Origin: Arenibacter hampyeongensis
GTDB taxonomy: Bacteria; Bacteroidota; Bacteroidia; Flavobacteriales; Flavobacteriaceae
Assembly (NCBI RefSeq): GCF_002909255.1
Contig: NZ_PIOB01000004.1
Location: 186,001 to 250,000 of the forward strand
Direction of reading: 5' to 3'
Length of the DNA: 64,000 nt
Every line of letters starts with the position of its first letter. Within the stretch, counting starts at the first letter, position 1. The notes under the pieces were generated by a model that saw nothing but the letters and a program-made list of their open reading frames with translations, had not been told where the DNA came from and did not search any database. A program made the position numbers and the translations under genes. This document shows, piece after piece, positions 26,015-35,316 of the stretch.

Positions 26015-28234
26015 TTATTTTTTGGGTTGATCAACAAAATGTTCAAGTAAATTCCTAACGTTCTTAATGTTGTCCACATAGTACCTGGCCTGAGTTTTTT
26101 GTCTTCCTACTTTTACGGTAATGGCGCTATCCGGTAATTCCTGGAACATAAATTCATCGGTCCAATCATCTCCTATGGCAAAGACAAAATCATATTCCTT
26201 TTGGGAAAATACGCGCATAGCAGCACGACCTTTGTTAACATTGCTGCTCTTTATTTCAATTACCTTATTTCCGTTCAGTATACTCAAATCGTCATTGGCA
26301 ATTAAACTGGTAAGCACTGTGTTGAGTTCTGTAGCCCTTTTTTGTCCAAAATCTGGATCGGTCTTTCTGTAGTGCCATGCGAGCGAATAGTTTTTTTCCT
26401 CAATAAAACTTCCGGGAGTCCTGTCCACAAAAGATTCCAGTACGGGATGAATTTTTTCCATCCAATCCCTTTTAACATTTTCCAACATTCTGAACTCTTC
26501 TCCGTTCTCAGAGATCCACACCCCATGTTCCACGATCATATTATATTTCTTTGGTAAAAACCATTTGGTAAAAGTGTCTTTGTCGCGACCACTAATTAAG
26601 TATAAATCGGTATTTTTCAATGCAGACAGACGGTCCAATAAATCATACAATTCCTTATCTGGATTCGCTTTTTGTGGATCACCGTGAAAGCCGGCCAAGG
26701 TGCCATCATAGTCTAGAAATAATAATCTTTTTTTCGCTTTTCCAAAATTGTCTGTTATAACTTTCAACACATCTGCGGACAACTTGTGCGACTTATAGGA
26801 ATGGTCTATTTCTTTTTGGTTTTGCAGGGAGGTCATAAAGTCATTGGCCCATTTCTCTACATTATATCTTTTCAATCTTTTTTGTAAAATTGAATTTCTT
26901 GCTTGCTGCTCTTCTACAGGCATATTTATGGCTTCGTAGAGAGCATCTGCAATTTCTTCAAAATTATTGGGATTAATGAGCAATGATTCATTCATTTCGT
27001 TAGCGGAACCGGCCATTTCACTAAGGATTAGTACACCGGTTTGATCAGTTCTTGTGGCAATATATTCCTTGGCCACTAGATTCATTCCATCCCTAATGGG
27101 TGTTAACCAGGCAATATCACTGGAGGTGTAAAGATCTATAAGGTTTTCGAAAGGCATGGACCTATAAAAATACCAGATTGGTGTCCAGCTTACAGTTGAA
27201 AATTCCCCGTTGATCCTACCCACCAACTCATCTATTTCTTTTTTTAGCAATTGATATTGCGGCACATTTGATCGGGAAGGCACAGCTAGGACAATAAGTC
27301 TAACCTTTTCCTTGTACTGGGGGTATTTGTTTAAGAAATACTCAAAAGCATTCAGTCGCTTTGCAATTCCTTTGGAATAATCCAAGCGATCTATGGACAA
27401 AAAGAACTTGGCATCCGGAGCGGATTCTTTGTGCATATCCAGTCTTCTTTGTAATTCCGATCGTTGGCCAGATTTATTTTCATCGTGTTTTTTCGCAGCA
27501 TCACTAAATTTTTTATAATCAATTCCCATGGGAAAGGAATCTACTTTTATAACACGGTCTTCTAGATGGATGTCATTGAAACTTACTTCCAACCCCAACA
27601 ATCGCCTTACCGAGCTTAAAAAATGCCTTTCGTAATCATAGGTGTGAAAACCAATCAAATCCGATCCCAACAACCCCATTAGAACTTCTTTACGCCAAGG
27701 TAAGGTTCTAAATATCTCATAGGAAGGGAAAGGAATGTGCAAAAAGAAGCCAATGGAAATATTGGGACGTTTTTCCCTGACCATTTGGGGTACCAGCATT
27801 AATTGGTAATCATGTACCCAGATAGTGTCATTGTCCCCTGCTTTTTCCAAAATGGCATCCGCAAATTTCTGGTTTACGGCTTTATAGGTATTCCAGCTTT
27901 CAAGCTCAAATTCTGAATATTCCAAAAAATAATGAAAAAGGGGCCAAATGGTGCGGTTGCTAAAGCCGTAATAAAAACCATCTACCTCTTCGGAATTTAG
28001 ATTTACCTTTGATGATCCGTGCTTCGCCAATGCCTTGTCAATTTCAGGGGCAAGTCCGTCAGGAATTTCTTCGTCCGTTAATCCGCTCCATCCAATCCAT
28101 AGACTATCACCTCCTTTGTGGACAGATTTCATACCAGTTGCCAAACCACCCACACTTGGTATTGCGGTGATGTTTCCATTGTCAATTTGTAATTGTACGG
28201 GTAGTCTATTTGAGATTATGATAGTTTTGGCCAT
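26015..28234 (-). CDS. Fused trehalose-6-phosphate synthase/phosphatase
   Basis: 739 residues. Residues about 1-465 are a GT20 OtsA-type synthase joining UDP-glucose and glucose 6-phosphate (WIGWSGLT near the N-terminus, VHDYQLMLVPQMVRE, IGFFLHIPFPSYEIFR, FFLSIDRLDYSKGI, GMNLVAKEY). Residues about 490-735 are an OtsB-type HAD phosphatase (LFLDYDGTLAGF with the DxD nucleophile, ISGRD, EHGVWI, AIGDDWTDEFMF). The two steps produce trehalose, an osmo- and desiccation protectant. Divergent from a GH15 glucosidase gene across 103 bases and followed by an MFS gene at 91 bases. Confidence 0.95.
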   Translation of the reverse strand: MAKTIIISNRLPVQLQIDNGNITAIPSVGGLATGMKSVHKGGDSLWIGWSGLTDEEIPDGLAPEIDKALAKHGSSKVNLNSEEVDGFYYGFSNRTIWPLFHYFLEYSEFELESWNTYKAVNQKFADAILEKAGDNDTIWVHDYQLMLVPQMVREKRPNISIGFFLHIPFPSYEIFRTLPWRKEVLMGLLGSDLIGFHTYDYERHFLSSVRRLLGLEVSFNDIHLEDRVIKVDSFPMGIDYKKFSDAAKKHDENKSGQRSELQRRLDMHKESAPDAKFFLSIDRLDYSKGIAKRLNAFEYFLNKYPQYKEKVRLIVLAVPSRSNVPQYQLLKKEIDELVGRINGEFSTVSWTPIWYFYRSMPFENLIDLYTSSDIAWLTPIRDGMNLVAKEYIATRTDQTGVLILSEMAGSANEMNESLLINPNNFEEIADALYEAINMPVEEQQARNSILQKRLKRYNVEKWANDFMTSLQNQKEIDHSYKSHKLSADVLKVITDNFGKAKKRLLFLDYDGTLAGFHGDPQKANPDKELYDLLDRLSALKNTDLYLISGRDKDTFTKWFLPKKYNMIVEHGVWISENGEEFRMLENVKRDWMEKIHPVLESFVDRTPGSFIEEKNYSLAWHYRKTDPDFGQKRATELNTVLTSLIANDDLSILNGNKVIEIKSSNVNKGRAAMRVFSQKEYDFVFAIGDDWTDEFMFQELPDSAITVKVGRQKTQARYYVDNIKNVRNLLEHFVDQPKK

Positions 28235-28337
28235 AATTTGACATTTTTAAGTGTTAATCGTATTTAATTTCCCTAAATTTCGGTAAAATGATGTGTAAAA
28301 CCTACTAATTAAGGTTATTTAAAGGACAAAATAGAAT

Positions 28338-30149
28338 ATGGATAATTTAGACTACGGAATAATAGGAAATTGTAGAAGTGCTGCATTGATTTCTAAGAAT
28401 GGTTCATTGGATTGGTGTTGTTTGCCAGAATTTGATTCCTCTTCCATATTTGCAAAAATTCTTGATGATGAAATAGGAGGTAGTTTTGAAATTTTGGTGG
28501 ATGATACTTACACTATAGAACAAAAGTATATTCCTTTGACCGCTATTTTGGTAACCAGCTTTTCAGATGGCAAAAATACTTTTGAAGTTCAAGATTTTAT
28601 GCCCCGCTATTATAAGCAAAGTGGTGGCTACAATGCGCCACCGGAAATTATACGATATATCAAGCTAATTTCGGGCAAGCCGGTGTTTAGGGTATTGTAC
28701 AATCCCAAATTGGAATATGCCATGGGAAAAACAAATACCTATGTCAAAAAAAATTTTATTGCCAGTTTAACCCATGAGGTAAAGTTCGATACCTTTTTTC
28801 TTTACACTTCCTTTAATAAAGAAGGAGTTCTGGCACAACGGGAAATAGTTTTGGAAAGCGATGGCTATTTTCTTTTGGGCTATAATGAAAAGATATTGGA
28901 GCCAACCTTGGAAAGGGTTTATTTAGAATTGGAACGTACCAAGGTCTACTGGTTAAATTGGTCCAGCAAGACACCTACGTATAAGAAATATGATTCCGAG
29001 ATAAAAAGAAGTGCCCTAACCCTAAAGATGTTGAGTTATGACAAGTCCGGGGCTGTTCTGGCCGCTGCTACCACCTCACTTCCGGAAACCATTGGTGAGG
29101 TGAGGAATTGGGACTATCGCTTTTGTTGGATCCGGGATGCCTCCATGGTAATTAAGGTGGTTGGTCAATTGGGCCATAAGAATATAGCCAAACGGTATTT
29201 ACAATTTATCATTGACCTTATTCCTGATAAGGATGAGAAGTTGCAAATCATGTACGGTATTAACAAGGAGAAAAAGTTAACGGAAGAAACTTTGGATCAT
29301 TTAAAAGGGTACAAGGGTTCCAAACCTGTAAGAATAGGAAATGCGGCTTACAAGCAGCGGCAGAATGATATATATGGTATCCTGATGGATGTTATTTATA
29401 CACAATTGGAGAAATTTAATACGGAAATAGAGAATGGGGAGGAGCTTTGGGGAATTACCAAAGGCATAGTTTGGATTGTAAATAAGCATTGGCAAGAGGC
29501 TGATAAGGGGATATGGGAATTTCGTACAGAGGACAGGCATTTTACGTTTTCAAAAGTGCTCTGTTGGACGGCTATTGACAGGGCAATTAAAGTGGCCGAA
29601 CTTTTTGGCAAGCAGCGAAAATTGGATAAATGGCGAACTTTGGAGAAGGAAATTCGGGAGGATATACATAAGCACGCCTGGAATGAGGAAAAACAGGCAT
29701 TTACCCAATCCTATGGATCGCCACATTTGGATGCCTCGGTTTTATTAATGGAATCTTATGGATTTATTGATCCCAAAGATTCTAAATATGTAAGTACGGT
29801 GCTGGCCATTGAACGAGAACTATGTAATGACGGACTTCTATATCGTTATAAAAATGAAGATGATTTTGGATTGCCATCGTCCTCCTTTACTATTTGTACT
29901 TTTTGGTTTATCAATAGTCTATTTAAGATAGGTCAAGAAGAAAAGGCCATGAAACATTTTGATCAATTATTGAGTTACAGTAACCATTTGGGTCTGTTTA
30001 GTGAGGATATAGATTTTAAGACAAAGAGGTTGTTGGGTAACTTCCCTCAAGCATATTCGCATTTGGCGTTGATTGAATGTGCTATGAATTTTTCCAAAAA
30101 ACACAGTGAAATGGAAATTTTGGAGTCACTTAATGATCACGATAAATAA
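28338..30149 (+). CDS. Glycoside hydrolase family 15 protein
   Basis: 603 residues, cytosolic. N-terminal beta-sandwich (about 1-230, DYGIIGNCRSAALISKNGSL, LDWCCLPEFDSSSIFAKIL) and C-terminal (alpha/alpha)6 barrel (about 250-595). The GH15 signature NWDYRFCWIRDASM is clear, as is WEFRTEDRHFTFSKV with a likely catalytic Glu. GH15 enzymes are glucoamylases or trehalases; with a fused OtsA-OtsB gene divergent next to it, a trehalose-degrading role is likely but inferred. A purine-rich AAAGGA lies about 10 bases before the ATG. Confidence 0.92.
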   Translation: MDNLDYGIIGNCRSAALISKNGSLDWCCLPEFDSSSIFAKILDDEIGGSFEILVDDTYTIEQKYIPLTAILVTSFSDGKNTFEVQDFMPRYYKQSGGYNAPPEIIRYIKLISGKPVFRVLYNPKLEYAMGKTNTYVKKNFIASLTHEVKFDTFFLYTSFNKEGVLAQREIVLESDGYFLLGYNEKILEPTLERVYLELERTKVYWLNWSSKTPTYKKYDSEIKRSALTLKMLSYDKSGAVLAAATTSLPETIGEVRNWDYRFCWIRDASMVIKVVGQLGHKNIAKRYLQFIIDLIPDKDEKLQIMYGINKEKKLTEETLDHLKGYKGSKPVRIGNAAYKQRQNDIYGILMDVIYTQLEKFNTEIENGEELWGITKGIVWIVNKHWQEADKGIWEFRTEDRHFTFSKVLCWTAIDRAIKVAELFGKQRKLDKWRTLEKEIREDIHKHAWNEEKQAFTQSYGSPHLDASVLLMESYGFIDPKDSKYVSTVLAIERELCNDGLLYRYKNEDDFGLPSSSFTICTFWFINSLFKIGQEEKAMKHFDQLLSYSNHLGLFSEDIDFKTKRLLGNFPQAYSHLALIECAMNFSKKHSEMEILESLNDHDK

Positions 30150-30224
30150 TAATGGACATTATTTAGGCACATCGGCCTTAAATAGGTTGTGTCATGTGCA
30201 ATTCCAGAAATCTTGTCTAATCTT

Positions 30225-30989
30225 TTAGAATTTTTCAAACACCCCCAAGCCAAATAAGGCAAAATCATATTTTACGGGGTCATGGGGGTCCAATTTTCTA
30301 AGATTTGCATCCAATTCGGCCAAGGCCTTACCGTCATTCTGTTTACGTTGGATTAGGCCTAGTTTACGTGCTACATTTCCGGAATGGACATCCAACGGAC
30401 ATGACAGTTGCGAAGGTTTAATTTTATTCCAAATACCAAAATCCACTCCGGTGTTATTATTTCTTACCATCCACCTTAAAAACATGTTTATACGTTTGGC
30501 GGCAGACCCCTTTAGGGGGTCGGACACATGTTTAGTGGTCCTTGATAAATGGTCGAGTTCAAAGAAGATGGTCTTGAAATGTGAGATGGAAGATTGTAGG
30601 GATGTTAAATCACTTTTCACTGCGAATAGGTCCTCAAGCCCCGAATGACATTTGTAAATGTTATTCAGACTGCGTATAAAATACTTAAGGTCTTCACCGT
30701 TGAAAGTTCTATGTACAAAGCCTTGTAGTTTTTCAAGATCTTGCTCTTCATGGTTCATTACAAAGTCGAAAGGGGAGGAGTCCATCATTTCCATCAGTCG
30801 TTCTGCATTGTTTATGATGCTTTTTCTGTTGCCCCAAGCAATGGTGGAGGTTAGAAAGCCACTGATTTCTATATCTTCTTTTTTAGTAAATCTATGCGGA
30901 ATTTGGATAGGGTCCGTTGATAAGAAATCGGGTCGATTGTATTGTATTACCTTGGCGTCCAAAAATTCTTTGAGTTCTTGGTTTGTCAT
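30225..30989 (-). CDS. TIGR02757 (DUF2400) family protein
   Basis: 254 residues, cytosolic, helix-rich. Family-typical segments are STIAWGNRKSIINNAERLM, KRINMFLRWMVRNNNTGVDF and CPLDVHSGNVARKLGL. The fold resembles helix-hairpin-helix DNA glycosylases, but activity is unproven. The start overlaps the stop of the CPBP gene as ATGA, so translation of the two is coupled. It is the last gene of an ABC ATPase-CPBP-TIGR02757 chain and converges on the GH15 gene. Confidence 0.9.
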   Translation of the reverse strand: MTNQELKEFLDAKVIQYNRPDFLSTDPIQIPHRFTKKEDIEISGFLTSTIAWGNRKSIINNAERLMEMMDSSPFDFVMNHEEQDLEKLQGFVHRTFNGEDLKYFIRSLNNIYKCHSGLEDLFAVKSDLTSLQSSISHFKTIFFELDHLSRTTKHVSDPLKGSAAKRINMFLRWMVRNNNTGVDFGIWNKIKPSQLSCPLDVHSGNVARKLGLIQRKQNDGKALAELDANLRKLDPHDPVKYDFALFGLGVFEKF

Positions 30990-31549
30990 TCCAAAGGGAT
31001 TTTTAAAAGTTTATAAAGAAGGACAGGCGAAACAAGAATGGCATTGTAAGTGGCGTGCAGACAAATAGACCACCTTAGCCCCAATGTAACACGGACGTAA
31101 CTTAAAAACGCTCCTAAAATTAACTGCGGTAGTACTAATAAAGGCGCAACATAATAAATCTGCTTGGTCATTTCAAAATTGGATAAATGAACCCCTGCAA
31201 ACAACAAAATGGAGAGGTACAGAATGTATTTGAAATATTTATTGTTCCTGAACCAAATCAGGGGGCCTCTAAAAAGCGTTTCCTCAACAATAGGAGCAAG
31301 AACTGCAGCCATAAAAAATAAGGAAATAACAGAATATTTTTCGAGAAAGGTTTCAATGGCATGCTCACCAAGGTCAATGCCCAATAGGCCTATCAACCAT
31401 TCATTAAATATGGCAACAACCAGGCTCAATATGATACCCCAAGCAAGGAGGGCAGAAACAATTTTCAGTTTTAACGGATTTTGGATATGGACTAACCTAA
31501 CATAGATCGGTGCTTTTATAAACCTCCATACTTTATAAAGTATTTTCAT
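30986..31549 (-). CDS. CPBP-family intramembrane protease
   Basis: 187 residues, about five membrane segments. The Abi/CPBP motifs are present: [12 protein letters not shown] (motif 1, Glu-Glu and Arg), FAGVHLSN (motif 2 His) and [10 protein letters not shown] (motif 3 His and Asn). Known relatives are glutamate intramembrane proteases acting in CAAX processing or bacteriocin self-immunity; target unknown here. Its start overlaps the LolD-like stop (ATGA) and its stop overlaps the TIGR02757 start (ATGA). Confidence 0.9.
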   Translation of the reverse strand: MKILYKVWRFIKAPIYVRLVHIQNPLKLKIVSALLAWGIILSLVVAIFNEWLIGLLGIDLGEHAIETFLEKYSVISLFFMAAVLAPIVEETLFRGPLIWFRNNKYFKYILYLSILLFAGVHLSNFEMTKQIYYVAPLLVLPQLILGAFLSYVRVTLGLRWSICLHATYNAILVSPVLLYKLLKIPLE

Positions 31550-32208
31550 CGCTTTATGGAGCCATCCACCATGGTCAGCTTTCTGTCCGCCATATTGGCC
31601 AATTCTTCATTATGAGTGACAATAACAAAAGTTTGCCCAAATTTATCTCTGAGATCAAAGAACAACTTGTGAAGATTGTCGGCACTTTCAGAATCCAAAT
31701 TACCACTGGGTTCGTCAGCAAAAATAACAGAGGGGTTATTCACCAAAGCCCTAGCCACAGCTACCCTTTGTTGCTCTCCACCCGAAAGTTCATTAGGTTT
31801 ATGTTGTAATCTATGTGAAAGTCCCAAAAATTCCAAAAGTTCTGCGGCCCGTGTTTCCGCTTTGTCTTTTTTGGTTCCTTTAATAAAAGCGGGGATACAT
31901 ACATTTTCCAAGGCGGTAAACTCTGGCAATAACTGATGGAATTGAAAAATAAATCCAATATGACTATTTCGAAATTTGGCCATTGCCTTGTCCGAAAGTT
32001 TCGTTACATCCTCTTCATTAATATGAAGGGTACTGTCATTTTTATTGCTTTGTGTATCCAAAGTGCCCAGTATTTGCAAAAGGGTTGTTTTACCAGCACC
32101 TGAGGGTCCTACAATGGATACCACCTCTCCTTTTTGAATGTGAAGGTCAACTCCTTTAAGTACCTGGAGTTTGCCGTAGTATTTATTGATATTTGTAGCC
32201 TTGATCAT
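31546..32208 (-). CDS. LolD-like ABC transporter ATPase
   Basis: About 220 residues from ATG 32208 ([13 protein letters not shown]), which matches LolD/MacB-type ATPases; the frame to 32238 adds ten unlikely residues. Walker [14 protein letters not shown]-loop [19 protein letters not shown], signature [15 protein letters not shown], Walker [13 protein letters not shown] and the H-loop His (VIVTHNEE) are all present. LolD drives lipoprotein release from the inner membrane with LolC/E permeases, but no permease gene is beside it. It heads the coupled three-gene chain. Confidence 0.92.
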   Translation of the reverse strand: MIKATNINKYYGKLQVLKGVDLHIQKGEVVSIVGPSGAGKTTLLQILGTLDTQSNKNDSTLHINEEDVTKLSDKAMAKFRNSHIGFIFQFHQLLPEFTALENVCIPAFIKGTKKDKAETRAAELLEFLGLSHRLQHKPNELSGGEQQRVAVARALVNNPSVIFADEPSGNLDSESADNLHKLFFDLRDKFGQTFVIVTHNEELANMADRKLTMVDGSIKR

Positions 32209-32481
32209 CGTTTTTAAATATGGGTTGAAAGTAAACATTAACGCGAAGAATACAAAATGGTTTTACTTACCCATGTCTTTTCCAAATTGTTCCAATATTG
32301 ATATTAGCCACCAATTTATAATTGCTTAATGCTGATTTAATATTTTTTTTGTAATTATAAGGTAATTATTATATTGAGATTGCGACGAAATGAGTCCTCT
32401 TTATAAAAAGGAAATAGTAATTTAGTTTTTAATCTGTAGGGTTTACGAACCGATTTAAAATAAATTTAGGACTAGGAATTT

Positions 32482-33081
32482 ATGAAACAATATAGAAGTT
32501 TGGAAGAATACAATTTGGAAATTACCGATGAGGTAAAATCAAGATATTCATCGATTATTAATGAAATTGGAGAAGACCTCACTAGGGACGGATTGGTAAA
32601 AACACCAGAGAGAGCTGCGAAGGCAATGCTTTTTTTAACACAGGGCTATAAGCAGGATGCAGTAGAGATTCTCAAGGGAGCCATGTTTAAGGAGTCTTAC
32701 AATGAGATGGTAATCATTAAGGATATTGAAGTGTATTCTTTGTGCGAGCACCATATGCTGCCCTTTTTCGGTAAGGCCCATATCGCTTATATTCCCAATG
32801 GACATATTGTTGGTCTGAGCAAAATACCCAGGGTGGTCGATGTTTTTGCACGACGCTTGCAGGTACAGGAAAGATTGACCAATGATATCTTGGAATGTAT
32901 AAATAATACCTTAAAACCACAGGGTGTAGCTGTGGTCATCGAGGCTTCCCATATGTGCATGATGATGAGAGGGGTGCAAAAGCAAAATTCGGTTACAACG
33001 ACTTCAGGATTTAGGGGTCAGTTTGAAAAGATTGAAACCCGGAACGAGTTTTTGAAATTGATCAGTTCAAAATTGTCATAA
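32482..33081 (+). CDS. folE: GTP cyclohydrolase I
   Basis: 199 residues. Converts GTP to 7,8-dihydroneopterin triphosphate, the first step of folate and tetrahydrobiopterin synthesis. Zinc and catalytic motifs: [20 protein letters not shown] (zinc Cys and catalytic His pair), [20 protein letters not shown], and [20 protein letters not shown] with the second zinc Cys. Length fits FolE type I. It has its own 270-base upstream region. Confidence 0.96.
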   Translation: MKQYRSLEEYNLEITDEVKSRYSSIINEIGEDLTRDGLVKTPERAAKAMLFLTQGYKQDAVEILKGAMFKESYNEMVIIKDIEVYSLCEHHMLPFFGKAHIAYIPNGHIVGLSKIPRVVDVFARRLQVQERLTNDILECINNTLKPQGVAVVIEASHMCMMMRGVQKQNSVTTTSGFRGQFEKIETRNEFLKLISSKLS

Positions 33082-33158
33082 TACAATCCCGGATAATGGT
33101 ATAAATGTTTTGGCATCCTATTTGATTTGAAAGTCGTTGTAAATTATTATTTTTAAAC

Positions 33159-33461
33159 ATGTCCACATTAAAAGACCATAAACTTAGGAACTTATTTTTA
33201 GGATTGCTTTTTGATGCAATAGGAATGCTTTCTTTTGTTATTCCCGGTATTGGTGAATTTTCAGATATTATATGGGCACCAGTGGCCGGATGGCTAATGA
33301 CCAAATTATACAAGGGCAAGATAGGACGTGCTGCAGGTGTAATTACATTTGTGGAAGAAATGTTGCCCGGTCTGGACATTGTTCCAACCTTTACTATAAT
33401 GTGGTTTTATACCTATATCTTCAAGTCTTTCAAAAAAGAAAAATTTATATCAGCCAAGTAA
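33159..33461 (+). CDS. Small membrane protein of unknown function
   Basis: 100 residues with two to three hydrophobic segments (LFLGLLFDAIGMLSFVIPGI, DIIWAPVAGWLMTKLYKG, VPTFTIMWFYTYIF) and a Lys-rich C-terminus. I know similar short sequences from Flavobacteriaceae but no named family. It starts 77 bases after folE and may be in the same transcript. Confidence 0.75.
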   Translation: MSTLKDHKLRNLFLGLLFDAIGMLSFVIPGIGEFSDIIWAPVAGWLMTKLYKGKIGRAAGVITFVEEMLPGLDIVPTFTIMWFYTYIFKSFKKEKFISAK

Positions 33462-33579
33462 TTGGACTATCAGGCTTTAATGGAATGAGATAGGCCGATC
33501 TCCTTTTAATTAGTGACTATTGTTACTTACAATTACCGATATCTTTCTTAGATTTATCTTCTATTACAATTTAAGTTAA

Positions 33580-34800
33580 ATGAAAAGAAGAAATTTTGTC
33601 AAAAAAATCAGTTTAGGTTCTTTGGCTGGAATACTGGGTATGGAAATTGTTTATGGATCTAAAATACCGGAAAACTATACCTTATTGGGGCTTCAGGATC
33701 CAGATCCGTTTCAAATGTTCAATAAGGATATGGAAATGGTTGTACTGAATAGCCAACCATGGAATATGGAGGCTGCGGCCCATTTATTGGACGACAGGAT
33801 AACGCCCAATAAATATATGTTTATCCGGAACAATGGGTTGGTCCCGGAAAATATCAATATAAAGGAGTGGGCCATTACGTTCGATGGGGAATCGGTAAAA
33901 GCAAAGAAGACTTTTACCTTGGAAGAACTAAAATCCAAATTTACCCACCATACCTATCAACTTACCGTGGAATGTGGAGGAAATGGCAGAAGTGAATTTG
34001 ATCCGCCGGCCAAAGGGAACCAATGGACTATTGGTGCCGTTGGTTGTGCTTCATGGACTGGGGTTCGTTTAAAGGATGTATTGAAAGATGTTGGGATAAA
34101 GGATGACGCCGTTTACATTGGCTATCACGGGGTAGATCAACATTTAAGTAGGGATCCGCAAAAAGAACCCATTTCCAGAGGTGTACCAATGTCCAAGGCC
34201 TTGCAGGACGAAACATTATTGGCTTTTAAAATGAACGGAGAGGATATTCCCTTGGTTCACGGATATCCATTGCGTTTGGTATGTGGCGGTTGGCCCGCAT
34301 CTACCTCCGGTAAATGGGTCAATAGGATCAGTATTCGAAATATAGTCCATGATGGAGAAAAAATGACGGGATCGTCCTATAAGGTTCCCTGTCATCCTGT
34401 AGCTCCAGGAGATGAGGTTAAGGACGAGGACATGTGTATTATAGAATCCATGCCCGTAAAATCCCTGATTACCTTTCCCAAATCTGGAGCCATTATTCCA
34501 AAGGGTAATAAACTTAATATAAGAGGTCATGCTTGGGCCGGGGAATTGGAAGTCTCCAAAGTCTCCTATTCTATCGATTTTGGGGCCACTTGGTCCAATT
34601 GTACTATGGAAAAGCCGGCAAACAGGTTAGCTTGGCAGCATTTCAAGGCCAGTATCAATTTTCCTAAAACCGGATATTACGAAGTATGGGCAAGGGCTAC
34701 GGATGCCAATGGAGTAAGTCAGCCCATGTTGTTGCCAGGTTGGAACCCCAAGGGATACCTTAATAATGCATGTCATAGAATAGCGGTAAAAGTTAGTTAA
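33580..34800 (+). CDS. SorA/SoxC-like molybdopterin sulfite dehydrogenase
   Basis: 406 residues with a Tat-type signal (MKRRNFVKKISLGSLAG). The oxidoreductase molybdopterin-binding domain (about 90-285) holds the Mo ligand C132 in LTVECGGNGRSEF and VGCASWTGVRLKDVL; the C-terminal Mo-co dimerisation domain (about 300-405) includes IRGHAWAGELEVSKV. Sulfite dehydrogenases of this type oxidise sulfite to sulfate in the periplasm and pass electrons to a cytochrome c. The haem c gene following directly fits. Sulfite as substrate is inferred from family and pairing. Confidence 0.9.
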   Translation: MKRRNFVKKISLGSLAGILGMEIVYGSKIPENYTLLGLQDPDPFQMFNKDMEMVVLNSQPWNMEAAAHLLDDRITPNKYMFIRNNGLVPENINIKEWAITFDGESVKAKKTFTLEELKSKFTHHTYQLTVECGGNGRSEFDPPAKGNQWTIGAVGCASWTGVRLKDVLKDVGIKDDAVYIGYHGVDQHLSRDPQKEPISRGVPMSKALQDETLLAFKMNGEDIPLVHGYPLRLVCGGWPASTSGKWVNRISIRNIVHDGEKMTGSSYKVPCHPVAPGDEVKDEDMCIIESMPVKSLITFPKSGAIIPKGNKLNIRGHAWAGELEVSKVSYSIDFGATWSNCTMEKPANRLAWQHFKASINFPKTGYYEVWARATDANGVSQPMLLPGWNPKGYLNNACHRIAVKVS

Positions 34801-35286
34801 ATGAACAAACAGGATAATTTTAGAAAACAGCTTAAGTCCTTTTATGGTGTTTTAGTGGTTTCCTTTGTCATGGTTTTGCTTATTGGAGTTTTGGGGATTG
34901 CCTACATGATAGATCCATCTGCTTTTTCTTTTAAAGGGGATGCACCCAATTCTGAAGTAATTAGCACAAAGGTTGACGATGAAGATTGGGATAAGATCGA
35001 AAATGGCATTCACTTAAGAACCGGATTTAAGGACGGAGAAGGTTTAATGACTGTAGTTAACAATTGTACCAATTGTCATTCCGCCGAATTGGTGATACAG
35101 AATAGAATGAATGAAGAACGATGGGTAGAGACCATTCGTTGGATGCAAAAAACTCAGAACTTATGGGATTTGGGGGATAACGAAGGAGTTATTATAAACT
35201 ATTTGGTCACTAATTATCCCCCAATAACTAAGGGTAGAAGGGAAGCGTTGACCAATATAGAATGGTATCCATTGAAGGAGGAATAG
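34801..35286 (+). CDS. SorB-like membrane-anchored cytochrome c
   Basis: 161 residues with one N-terminal membrane anchor (about 14-36, GVLVVSFVMVLLIGVLGI) and one haem site CTNCH at 89-93 (Cys89, Cys92, His93); a distal RWMQKTQNLW Met may be the sixth ligand. The ATG follows the stop of the molybdoenzyme gene without a gap. It is the probable electron acceptor of that enzyme and would feed electrons to the respiratory chain. Confidence 0.88.
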   Translation: MNKQDNFRKQLKSFYGVLVVSFVMVLLIGVLGIAYMIDPSAFSFKGDAPNSEVISTKVDDEDWDKIENGIHLRTGFKDGEGLMTVVNNCTNCHSAELVIQNRMNEERWVETIRWMQKTQNLWDLGDNEGVIINYLVTNYPPITKGRREALTNIEWYPLKEE

Positions 35287-35316
35287 GGTAGTGGTGTAAT
35301 GTAAAGGCAATAGATC

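Noticed and set aside
30144-30165. AT-only hairpin after the GH15 gene
   Set aside because: Stem has only A/T pairs, too weak to call a terminator.
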